A stretch of DNA of 64,000 bases from JAJDXW01 sp965214795. Its GTDB lineage: Bacteria; Pseudomonadota; Gammaproteobacteria; HK1. The notes beneath the pieces are model-generated. The model was not told the origin of the DNA. It searched no databases and saw only the letters and a list, made by a program, of their open reading frames with translations. The stretch is taken from NCBI GenBank assembly GCA_965214795.1, contig OZ243976.1:248001-312000 (forward strand). The letters are read 5' to 3'. Positions within the stretch are counted from its first letter, which is position 1; each line of letters begins with the position of its first letter. Position numbers and translations under genes: made by a program. Positions 51,152 to 64,000 of this stretch are shown here, piece by piece.

Positions 51152-52160
51152 GCACGGCCATGCCGGCCGCGTGGGAGCCGGTGAGCGCGAATACCCCCAC
51201 GAGCCCCAGCCAGGCGAACAGACCGAGCGCCATCGCCGTCGCCGGCGGCCGCAGCCGGACCACCGCGGCGACCGTCGAGGCGAGGAGCGCGCCGGCCGCG
51301 AGGGCGACGATGAGCTGTGCGAGACCGTTCTCGTCGACCCCGTAGACGACCTTGGCGACCACCGGAAGCAGGCCCATGATGCTCGGATAGGCGAGAAGGT
51401 TCGCGAGCAGGGCGAGGAAGAGCACGAACCGGATCACACCCGAGGATCGGATGTACCCGAGCCCGCGGCGGAACTCGGTCCCGAACCGGGCCGCGGCCGA
51501 ACCGGCCGGCAACTCGGGGCGGCCGAGCGGCGGCGGTGAGATGCCGAGACCGATCAGGGTCGCGAGGAGATAGAAGGCCGCGACCCCCGCGTAGGCGGCC
51601 CCCACCCCGAACGCGGCCATGATCCCCGCCCCGGCGAGGGCGCCGACGATGCGCGGCACGTCCATCGTCAGGCGCTGGAACCCGCTCGCGTTCATCAGGA
51701 GCCGGGGCGCGATGGTGTCCGCGAGAAGGGAGAAGCGCATCATCATGTCGAGGGGCCGGAGAAACCCGCCGAGCCCCGCGATCACGAACGCGTGCCAGGG
51801 CTCGAGCCATCCCGCGAGCCCGAGCCCCGCCGCCGTGCCGGCAATCAGGGTGTACCCGGCGCGCATGGAGAGGAGCAGGGTGCGGCGGCTCACCCGGTCG
51901 GCCACGACCCCGAGCCCGGGCGCGAGCAGGGTCCCTCCGTATTGCAGGGCGGCGACCACCGAGAGCAGGAACGGCGAGTCGGTCTGAACGAGGACGTACC
52001 AGCCGAGGATCAGGTTCTCCATCTCGAACCCGGAGGAGGTCGACACGTCCGAGCCCCACTGGAATCGGAAGCTCCGCACCGCGAACGGGGCGAGCAGTCC
52101 GCGGCCGCCCCTTCCGCTGCCCCCTCCGCCGCCCTCCGCGCCGGTCTCCACGGCGGCCAA
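50835..52160 (-). CDS. MFS transporter (EntS/MFS_3-like)
   Basis: A 441-residue permease with about twelve hydrophobic segments. APFAVRSFRFQWGSDVSTSS opens helix 1, the loop 2-3 contains GVVADRVSRRTLLLSMRAG (the family's GxxxDRxxRR), and the loop 8-9 region holds FRRGLGYIRSSGVIRFVLFL. The pattern matches the MFS_3 group, including siderophore exporters, but the substrate is unknown. It starts six bases after gltD, so it is translationally close to the glutamate synthase genes. Its C-terminal third was duplicated at 47794-48110. Confidence 0.87.
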   Translation of the reverse strand: MAAVETGAEGGGGGSGRGGRGLLAPFAVRSFRFQWGSDVSTSSGFEMENLILGWYVLVQTDSPFLLSVVAALQYGGTLLAPGLGVVADRVSRRTLLLSMRAGYTLIAGTAAGLGLAGWLEPWHAFVIAGLGGFLRPLDMMMRFSLLADTIAPRLLMNASGFQRLTMDVPRIVGALAGAGIMAAFGVGAAYAGVAAFYLLATLIGLGISPPPLGRPELPAGSAAARFGTEFRRGLGYIRSSGVIRFVLFLALLANLLAYPSIMGLLPVVAKVVYGVDENGLAQLIVALAAGALLASTVAAVVRLRPPATAMALGLFAWLGLVGVFALTGSHAAGMAVLFAIGFAQSLAMISMGAVLLMVTAPAYRGRVMGVRMLAVYGMPLGLLAGGALIEWFGVRFQILTFAVAGLVLFGCAVAVTRGRWLGAAATPAGSGPAPRTPAASR

Positions 52161-52166
52161 GGGCGG

Positions 52167-58249
<6,083 letters not shown>

Positions 58250-58421
58250 TTGGCCCGTCCTGACTCGCGGCTTTCTCCGATCCGGGTTCCCGTCCACGGG
58301 GCCGTCGCCGGCCCGCGGACCATCGAATGTACCGCAGGAAAGCTCGCCTCCGATCGGCACACGAACGGACAAATCTGACACAATTTTCGGAGAATTCCTA
58401 CACGTTGGCGCCGGCCGTGGG

Positions 58422-58566
58422 GGCAAATTCGTTCCCGGCCTTCCTTCGATGGCCACCGGCGAGCGTATCGTCTTGATTCGACGCCCTGTCCCCCGGTCGC
58501 CGCCGACTTCGGGTCGCCGGCTCGTCAATGGACACAATTATTTGAACTTGTTGGCCGCCTTTGAAC
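58422..58566 (-). repeat. dispersed noncoding repeat, copy 2
   Basis: The partner of 1808-1948, in inverted orientation. It lies about 170 bp upstream of the gltB start and may include part of its regulatory region. The most conserved part is the CGTCGAATCAAGACGATACG core on the minus strand (58464-58485). Confidence 0.7.
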
Positions 58567-58676
58567 GAACGGACCAGCCCTGGCCGGCCGCACGAGGCCG
58601 TTGCAGGACGGCAGGACGGCGGGAGTCCCCGCTATCCCGAACCGCGCCTTCGGCCGTCATGCCGGATCTGTTTCGA

Positions 58677-58695
58677 GGGGGAAGTCCGACTTCCC
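58677..58695. terminator. inverted repeat after small coiled-coil gene
   Basis: GGGAAGTC (58679-58686), one base, then GACTTCCC (58688-58695) directly follow the stop codon of the minus-strand small gene. It could be a short terminator or an operator. Confidence 0.45.
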
Positions 58696-58926
58696 TCAGG
58701 CGTCGAGCCGTCCCTCGAGGTGCGACTGTCGCTCGGCGAGCTTCTGCATTTCCTTGCGGAAGTCGTCCATCGCCACCTGGAACGCGCGCCGGTCCGCCCC
58801 GGCCTCGTCGATGCGTCGGTCAAGGCGCGCGACGGTGCGCCAGAAGAACGTTCCGACGACGCCTCCGACGACGGCGATCGCCACGACGTTCGAGCCGATG
58901 ATGGTGTAAAGCTGGGCGGCGGTCAT
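58696..58926 (-). CDS. small membrane coiled-coil protein, fourth family member
   Basis: A 76-residue protein with one N-terminal membrane helix (IIGSNVVAIAVVGGVVGTFF), then a coil ending in DDFRKEMQKLAERQSHLEGRLD. This end is nearly the same as in the proteins at 18172 and 18736, although the genes are 40 kb apart. The helix-coil architecture and the conserved ending are the only features. GGGAAAA lies ten bases before ATG 58926. The function is unknown. Confidence 0.65.
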   Translation of the reverse strand: MTAAQLYTIIGSNVVAIAVVGGVVGTFFWRTVARLDRRIDEAGADRRAFQVAMDDFRKEMQKLAERQSHLEGRLDA

Positions 58927-59082
58927 GGTGGTTTTCCCGGTTCGAAGTTCAACCTGTCGCGTCACGGCTCGGGGCGGAAGCACTCCGCGCGCTCGGGGCA
59001 GAGCAAATTCGTTCTCCGCGGTCCACGATGTCTTCCAACCATCGCAAACATTTGATTCAGAACCTTTCCCCCGGGATGGGCA

Positions 59083-59185
59083 CCGAAGCTGTACAGATGA
59101 CCGTTGGAGATCCGCACGCCGAGATCGTATCCTATCCTTCGCCGCGCGTCGCCCGAAGTTGTACGGATGACCGTTGGAGATCCGC
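59083..59185 (+). repeat. 33-bp direct repeat with 70-bp period
   Basis: CCGAAGxTGTACxGATGACC-GTTGGAGATCCGC occurs at 59083-59115 and again at 59153-59185. It lies 90-190 bp upstream of the antitoxin gene, where paired operator sites for an autoregulated toxin-antitoxin operon would be expected. Confidence 0.7.
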
Positions 59186-59274
59186 GCGAGCCGCTTGGAC
59201 CGCGCCGGTCGCGGAACACGGTGCAGGCGCGTTCGCACAGTTTGCGGGTGGCCGATTTTCATATCGGGATCAAC

Positions 59275-59490
59275 ATGCGAATCTCCGAGCGAGGCCAAGT
59301 CACCATCCCGAAGGCCCTGCGGGATCGCTTCGGGATGAATCACAACACGGAGGTGGAGATGACTTCGACCCCGGACGGGATTCTGCTCCGCAGGCGAACC
59401 GCGGCCGAGCACCCCGTCGAACGCTTGTATGCGTTGCTCGACAAGAGCGGCAACACGGACGAGTATCTCGAGGAGATCCGCGGGAGGTGA
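59275..59490 (+). CDS. AbrB/MazE-type antitoxin
   Basis: A 71-residue swapped-hairpin DNA-binding protein. MRISERGQVTIPKALRDRFG is the AbrB/SpoVT fold signature, followed by EVEMTSTPDGILLRR. The C-terminal part (HPVERLYALLDKSGNTDEYL) would bind the PIN toxin. The upstream frame extends but lacks homology. Its stop overlaps the toxin gene's GTG by three bases, typical of VapBC-type operons. Confidence 0.88.
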   Translation: MRISERGQVTIPKALRDRFGMNHNTEVEMTSTPDGILLRRRTAAEHPVERLYALLDKSGNTDEYLEEIRGR

Positions 59491-59768
59491 GGACGGCGGT
59501 CGACACGAGCGTCCTCCTCGACGTATTTCCGGCCGAGCCCCGACACGGTGAACGTTCCCGGGACTGGCTCCGCGCCGCGTACGACGCGGGCACCATCATC
59601 GTGTGCGACATCGACTACGCGGAGCCGACCCCCGCATTCGGGGTCCGCGTGGCCCTGGACGCAGCCCTGCGACAGATCAACACGACCACCTCTCCGATCG
59701 ATACGGCAATTGCCCACGAGGCAGGGTTGCGCTGGATGCGCTATCGGAAGGGCGGTGGGCCGAGCTGA
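59487..59768 (+). pseudogene. PIN-domain (VapC-type) toxin, C-terminally truncated
   Basis: Translation from GTG 59487 reads RTAVDTSVLLDVFPAEPRHG, the first PIN strand with the conserved Asp, then VCDIDYAEPTPAFG where the conserved Glu should follow, and IAHEAGLRWMRYRKGGGPS before the stop. VapC proteins run about 130-140 residues; this stops at 93, before the RxxxxDxLIAAHA region that carries the other catalytic Asp residues. Nuclease activity is therefore unlikely. The GGGP just before the stop is where relatives continue RRR(I/V)xxDFLIGAHA. Confidence 0.75.
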
Positions 59769-59825
59769 AAGGATCGTGAGCCGGGGGAAGCGGCGGCGGG
59801 GGCCGCGGGGGCAGGCCGGTCGCGG

Positions 59826-60974
59826 TCAGCGGACGAGGAGGACCCCGGCGTTGGCGGCCCAGGAGATGGTCTCGCGCTCCCCCGGATCGTAGGAGCGATC
59901 CGAGGCCGATCGGTGCTGCTCCACGTGCACGTAGTGCCCGGGGGCGACTTCGAACACATCGGTCTCGAGCGAGCCGAGGAACTCCGTGGTGACGTACGTG
60001 CCCTCGATGCGGTTGGCGAGATCCGGCCGCTCGCCGGTCGCCATGAGGTCCGCCCGCACCGAGAACCAGGCGTCGAGCCCGACGGGCACCGACTCGCCGT
60101 CGTCCGGGGCGCGGACGTAGAACACCTGCCCGAAGCTCTCGACGAACACGAGCGAGCCGCTGTGCGAACGGATGGTGCCGGGCATGAGGTTGTTGTTGCC
60201 GATGAACTCGGCGACGAACTTCGTGCGGGGGTGCTCGTAGATCTCGCGCGAGGTGCCGATCTGCTGCACCACCGCATCGCTCATGACGATGACCTTGTCG
60301 GCGAGCGACATCGCCTCCTGCTGGGAGTGGGTGACCATGACGAAGGTGATCCCCGTCTCGCGCTGGATCTTCTTCAGCTCCACCATCATCTGCTGGCGCA
60401 GGTTGTAGTCGAGCGCCCCGAGAGGCTCGTCGAGGAGCAGCACGGTGGGCTCGCCGATGAGAGCCCGGGCGAGGGCCACGCGCTGCTGCTGGCCGCCGCT
60501 CAGGTCGCTCGGCCGGCGCGAGGCGAGCTCGGCGAGGCTCACCATCTCGAGCATCTGCCAGACTCGGCGGGCACGCTCCTGCGGGTTCATGCCCTTCATC
60601 TTGAGGCTGAACTCGACGTTCTGGAACACGGTGCGATGGGGAAAGAGCGCGAAGCTCTGGAACATCATCGCGGTATCGCGCCGTGAAGGCGGCAGATCGG
60701 TAACCTCCTCGCCGGCGATGTAGATGCGACCCTCGGTGACGTCCTCCAGCCCCCCGATCATGCGCAGGGTGGTGGTCTTGCCGCAGCCGCTCGGCCCGAG
60801 CATCGCCACGAACTCGCCGTGCTTGAAGTCGGCCGAGAAGTCGATGACCGCCCGGGTGTCCTCGCCGAACGTCTTGGAGACGTTGCGGAGCGCCACGTCC
60901 GGGCATCCCGGCCCGGTGACGGGGAGAAGGCCGCCGGCGTCCCTTTCCGCGGCCGCCGGTGCGGGCCGGGTCAC
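59826..60974 (-). CDS. ABC transporter ATPase (PotA/UgpC-like) with TOBE domain
   Basis: A 382-residue importer-type ATPase. It contains Walker A GPSGCGKTT, Q-loop MMFQSFALFPHRTV, signature LSGGQQQRV, Walker B VLLLDEPLGALD and H-loop VTHSQQEAMSLAD. C-terminal TOBE-type strands (about 280-370) as in polyamine, sugar-phosphate or iron importers. No permease or binding-protein gene is adjacent, so its partners are unknown. The start is GTG 60974 with little ribosome-site support. It follows the flotillin-like gene by 30 bp on the same strand, so the two are probably co-transcribed. Convergent with the PIN gene. Confidence 0.85.
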   Translation of the reverse strand: MTRPAPAAAERDAGGLLPVTGPGCPDVALRNVSKTFGEDTRAVIDFSADFKHGEFVAMLGPSGCGKTTTLRMIGGLEDVTEGRIYIAGEEVTDLPPSRRDTAMMFQSFALFPHRTVFQNVEFSLKMKGMNPQERARRVWQMLEMVSLAELASRRPSDLSGGQQQRVALARALIGEPTVLLLDEPLGALDYNLRQQMMVELKKIQRETGITFVMVTHSQQEAMSLADKVIVMSDAVVQQIGTSREIYEHPRTKFVAEFIGNNNLMPGTIRSHSGSLVFVESFGQVFYVRAPDDGESVPVGLDAWFSVRADLMATGERPDLANRIEGTYVTTEFLGSLETDVFEVAPGHYVHVEQHRSASDRSYDPGERETISWAANAGVLLVR

Positions 60975-61004
60975 CGGTTCGCCCTACCGCGCGGACGGTG
61001 CGGG

Positions 61005-63821
61005 CTACTGTTCGTCCATCGCGTGGGCGGTCGCCTGCACGAGCGACCACACCGTCTCGAACGGAACGTCGTCGAAGTAGCCCTGCTGGTTGAGGCTCGC
61101 GAGCACGCCCACCGCGGCCCTCGCGGCGACGTCGTCACCCGCCTCCGCGGTGAGCTTCCCGAGCGCCTCGTCGAACGGCAGGGAGCGATCCTCCCCGAGC
61201 GCGGCGGCGGCCAGCGCCTCGAGCCGCTCCACTCCCTGGCGAAACGCGAGCGGCTCGTTCGGGCGGCCGAAGAGGCCCCGGACGCCGTTTCGCGCGAGCC
61301 GGTCGCGCAGCCCTTCCGGCATGCCCTGGGCAACCCCTTCCAGGATCTCCCCGAGGCCGAACCCCGAGGTGAAGAGCCCGCGGATCGTGTCCACGGTGCC
61401 GTCGGCGCCGCCGCCGTACATCCGGATCTGGGCCTGGGCGAGCGCCCCGCCCATCGCCCGCGCCTGGTCGATGTGCACGTCGCGCTCGGCTTCGATGTGC
61501 ATCTTGGCCAGCTCGAGGAAGGTGGCCGCCTCGTTGTACTTCCGAAGCGCCCCCGCCTTCGACTCGAGGCCCCGCGCCTCCGCCTCGAACATGCGTTCGG
61601 TATTGACCACCCGCAGGCTCTCGACCTCCATCTCCGCCCGCCCTCGCGCGCCCGCCTCGCGCTCGATCCCGACCGCCTGGACCTGCTGCGCCTCGCTCGC
61701 CGCGCGGGCCCGCGTGAGGGTCGCCTCCGCCTCCTCGGCCGCCGCCTCGCGCCTCGCCTCGGACTGGGTCACCATGTGCAGGCGGGTGATCCGGGCCTTC
61801 GCCTCCTCGTCGATCGCACGCACCTCGGCGCCCGCCTCGGCCTGGATCCGATCGATCTCCTTCTGCCGCTCGGCCGCCGAGACGAGGGGCACGGCGTCGG
61901 CCTGCGACTCGGCGCGCCGCCGCTCCGCCGTCGCCTGCAGCCGCTCGGACTCGGCCATCTCGAGCTCCCGGGTCTTCGCCGCGATGGCGATCTCCCGGTC
62001 CCGCTCCTCCTGCTCGCGCGCGAGGAAGCGGCGGATGTCGGCCCGCTCGCGGTCGCCCTCCTTCTCGATGATCGCGATCTCCCGATCGCGCTCCTCGATC
62101 TCCACCGCCCGCGCCCGCTGCACCCGCGTCCGGTCGAGCTCCTCCTCCTTGGCGACGATGGCGATCTCGCGATCCCGCTCCTCCTGCTCGCGCAGGCGCC
62201 GGCGCCGGACCTCGGCCCGGTCGAGTTCCTCGCCCTTGACGGCGAGCGCGATCTCCCGGTCCCGCTCCTCGCGCTCGCGCGCGAGGCTGCGCCGGATCTC
62301 CGCCGCCTCACGCCGCTCGGTGTCCTCGAGAAGGAGGATGGATTTCTCGATCCGGGCCTGCTCCGCCTCCTTCTCGGTGCGGATCTCCTCGCGCTCGACC
62401 TCGAGCCGCTGCTCGAGGATGAAGCGCTGCTTGGCGGAGAGGATCCGGGTCTGCTCGTCCGAGACCTCCTGATCCTGCTGCGCCGCCGCGAACGCCTCGC
62501 GCTTGTCGAGGTCGAGCATCGCGAGCCGGGTCTCGAGCGACCGCGCGCGCATCGCGAGGGTCGCTTCCTCCTGCGCCTCGTGCCGGAGGGTGCGCGCCGC
62601 TTCCTCCGCGGCCGTCACCGCGGTGATCCGCTCGATGTCGGCGCGCTGGCGCTCGCGCTCCTTGGCCGCAAGCTCGATCTCGCGGTCCTTCTCGGCGCTC
62701 TCGCGGGAGAGCCCGCGCGCGATCTCCGCAAGCTCCTCCTCCCGGGACTTCTCGATGAGCTCGATCCGGCGGTCCTTCTGCGCCTTCTCCAGGGAAAGAT
62801 TGCGCCCCACGTCGGCGAGCTCCTGCTCGCTCGCCTTCTCGATGAGGGCGATGTCGCGGTCCCGCCGGTTGCGTTCGAGGGCGAGATCCTTGTCGATGTC
62901 GGCCGCCTCGCGCCGCCGCGCCTCCTCGATGACCGCGAGGTCGCGGTCGGTCCGCATCCGCTCGAGGTCCTTTTCGTTGTCGATCTCCTTGTTCTCGACC
63001 GCCATGCGCTGGTCGAGCACGTAGATCTGCTTCTGGCCGACCTGAAGGGCCTGCTCGTTCGCGATTTCCCGGTCCTGCTGGGCGCGGGCGAACGCCTCCT
63101 GGCGCTCGATCTCGAGAAGCTCGAGCTGGGCATCGAGGTCCCGCTGGCGGATCGCGACCGTGGTCCGTTTCTCGGTGTTGTGGACGGTCCGGCGCGCGTT
63201 CGAGGTGATCTCGGTGATGATCTTGAGCCCTTCCGCGTCGAACACGTTGTCGGTCTTGAAGAATTCACGTCCGGACTGCTCGAGGGCGACGATCGTGACC
63301 TCCTCGAGGACGAGGCCGTTCGCGCTGAAGCTCTCGGTCACGTTCGTCCGGATCTCGCGCGCGAACGCGTCGCGGTTCTCGTGCAGCTCGTCCAGGGTCT
63401 TGGTCGCGGCGTAGCTCCGGAGCGCACTCACCACCTTCGCCTCGAGGAGGTTGCGAACCCGATCCGCGTCGAAGGTCCGCTGGCCGAGGCTGCGGGCGGC
63501 GGTCAGGAGATCCTCGGTGGTGTGTCCGACGTGGGTATAGAGCTCCGCCACCACGTCGACCCGGATCTTGTCCGAGGTGAGCACCGCCTGCTCCCGCGCC
63601 CGGCTCACGACCAGCTTGATGGTCTCGAGCGAGACCCAGGTGACCTCGTGAAAGACCGGGAGCACGAGCGCACCCTTGCCGAGCGATACCTTGGTGCCGA
63701 GAAAGCCGGTGCGGATGAACCCCACGTTGGCCGGCGCCCGCTTGTAGACCCATATCGAGATCACGTAGAGGATGGCGATGACGACGATCGCCAGCACGAC
63801 GAGGGTGATGATGGTTTCCAT
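61005..63821 (-). CDS. giant flotillin-like SPFH protein with repetitive coiled coil
   Basis: A 938-residue protein. One membrane anchor (TLVVLAIVVIAILYVISIWV) is followed by an SPFH/band 7 domain (about 30-215): NVGFIRTGFLGTKVSLGKGA and SFSANGLVLEEVTIVALEQS. Then comes a very long charged coiled coil (about 225-720) built of roughly 33-residue units, such as REQEERDREIAIVAKEEELD, with at least a dozen variants. The C-terminus is less charged (FTSGFGLGEILEGVAQGMPE). Ordinary flotillins are about 450-550 residues, so the coil has expanded. Flotillins scaffold membrane microdomains. AGGT lies about nine bases before the ATG. Upstream (63822-64000) no gene is seen. Confidence 0.85.
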   Translation of the reverse strand: METIITLVVLAIVVIAILYVISIWVYKRAPANVGFIRTGFLGTKVSLGKGALVLPVFHEVTWVSLETIKLVVSRAREQAVLTSDKIRVDVVAELYTHVGHTTEDLLTAARSLGQRTFDADRVRNLLEAKVVSALRSYAATKTLDELHENRDAFAREIRTNVTESFSANGLVLEEVTIVALEQSGREFFKTDNVFDAEGLKIITEITSNARRTVHNTEKRTTVAIRQRDLDAQLELLEIERQEAFARAQQDREIANEQALQVGQKQIYVLDQRMAVENKEIDNEKDLERMRTDRDLAVIEEARRREAADIDKDLALERNRRDRDIALIEKASEQELADVGRNLSLEKAQKDRRIELIEKSREEELAEIARGLSRESAEKDREIELAAKERERQRADIERITAVTAAEEAARTLRHEAQEEATLAMRARSLETRLAMLDLDKREAFAAAQQDQEVSDEQTRILSAKQRFILEQRLEVEREEIRTEKEAEQARIEKSILLLEDTERREAAEIRRSLAREREERDREIALAVKGEELDRAEVRRRRLREQEERDREIAIVAKEEELDRTRVQRARAVEIEERDREIAIIEKEGDRERADIRRFLAREQEERDREIAIAAKTRELEMAESERLQATAERRRAESQADAVPLVSAAERQKEIDRIQAEAGAEVRAIDEEAKARITRLHMVTQSEARREAAAEEAEATLTRARAASEAQQVQAVGIEREAGARGRAEMEVESLRVVNTERMFEAEARGLESKAGALRKYNEAATFLELAKMHIEAERDVHIDQARAMGGALAQAQIRMYGGGADGTVDTIRGLFTSGFGLGEILEGVAQGMPEGLRDRLARNGVRGLFGRPNEPLAFRQGVERLEALAAAALGEDRSLPFDEALGKLTAEAGDDVAARAAVGVLASLNQQGYFDDVPFETVWSLVQATAHAMDEQ

Positions 63822-64000
63822 TGACGGCTGACCTGTACTTGTCGCTTTCGTGCCGCGAGTCTTCGCCGCGGCGGAGGGTTATCGGCGCGAGCGCGCCATG
63901 GCAGGTGCCTCGCGCTGCTTTCCGGCTCGGAAGATCGCCTTCGCGGCCCCGAGCCGCCACCCGGCACCGCACTCGTTCGACCGACCGCGCCGAACGGGCT
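63822..64000. other. upstream region of flotillin gene
   Basis: No gene is recognised at this edge. The sequence probably contains the promoter of the flotillin-ATPase transcript; no clear -35/-10 pair can be named. Confidence 0.3.

Overview
The window is very GC-rich (well above 60%, with strong third-position G/C bias) and carries ordinary bacterial metabolism: methylenetetrahydrofolate reductase, a two-subunit NADPH glutamate synthase, TauD-type and isopenicillin-N-synthase-type oxygenases, a TRAP receptor and LarA. With the IS3 and IS4/Tn5-type elements this suggests a Pseudomonadota chromosome. The class cannot be fixed from sequence alone. The density of toxin-antitoxin relics, Uma2 nucleases and transposon debris resembles environmental or host-associated lineages, but that is an inference. 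No rRNA, tRNA or CRISPR array was recognised.

Region 1-16.4 kb is mostly stable metabolism: a DMT permease, an SMP-30 lactonase, a sterol-desaturase-type hydroxylase, a LarA-type racemase, a PQQ sugar dehydrogenase fused to cytochrome c, an endonuclease/phosphatase with a YHYH-like leader (frameshifted), an orphan TRAP receptor, DUF2461, a DAO-type oxidase, metF and a TauD-type dioxygenase. Two decayed spots stand out: a GST C-terminus cut by a stop codon at the left edge, and a HipA N-terminal fragment joined to a glucokinase C-terminal fragment near 6.5 kb.

Region 16.6-26 kb is mobile DNA. An IS4/Tn5-like transposase gene with a DruA-like (DUF4338) N-terminal domain is split into three pieces by an IS3-family element (19898-21299) and by a serine-recombinase cassette (about 22402-25263). 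Beside it lie a solo end of a second copy of the outer element, an unknown gene broken at a 14-C run, and a tandem duplication encoding two small membrane coiled-coil proteins.

Region 26-37.6 kb returns to metabolism and transport: a 2OG-Fe(II) oxygenase just outside the transposon, an N-acyl-D-amino-acid deacylase operon whose upstream ABC transporter has lost its permease and half of its binding protein by deletion, a GST, a 1242-residue double ABC exporter, a LOG family protein and a Sel1-repeat secreted protein.

Region 37.9-51 kb is accessory and repeat-rich. It has five Uma2-type nuclease genes in two subfamilies, an N-terminal-domain-only 5'-nucleotidase, fragments of EI24/CysZ-type, NACHT-associated nuclease and ParA-like genes, a solo IS3 end, and a 2 kb direct duplication carrying a secreted Sel1-repeat/trypsin-like protease and the end of an MFS gene.

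Region 50.8-64 kb contains gltB-gltD-MFS-protease in one minus-strand run, another small coiled-coil protein, an AbrB-type antitoxin with a truncated PIN toxin, and a 938-residue flotillin-like protein followed 30 bp later by an orphan ABC ATPase. A roughly 140 bp noncoding repeat occurs near both ends of the window in opposite orientation.
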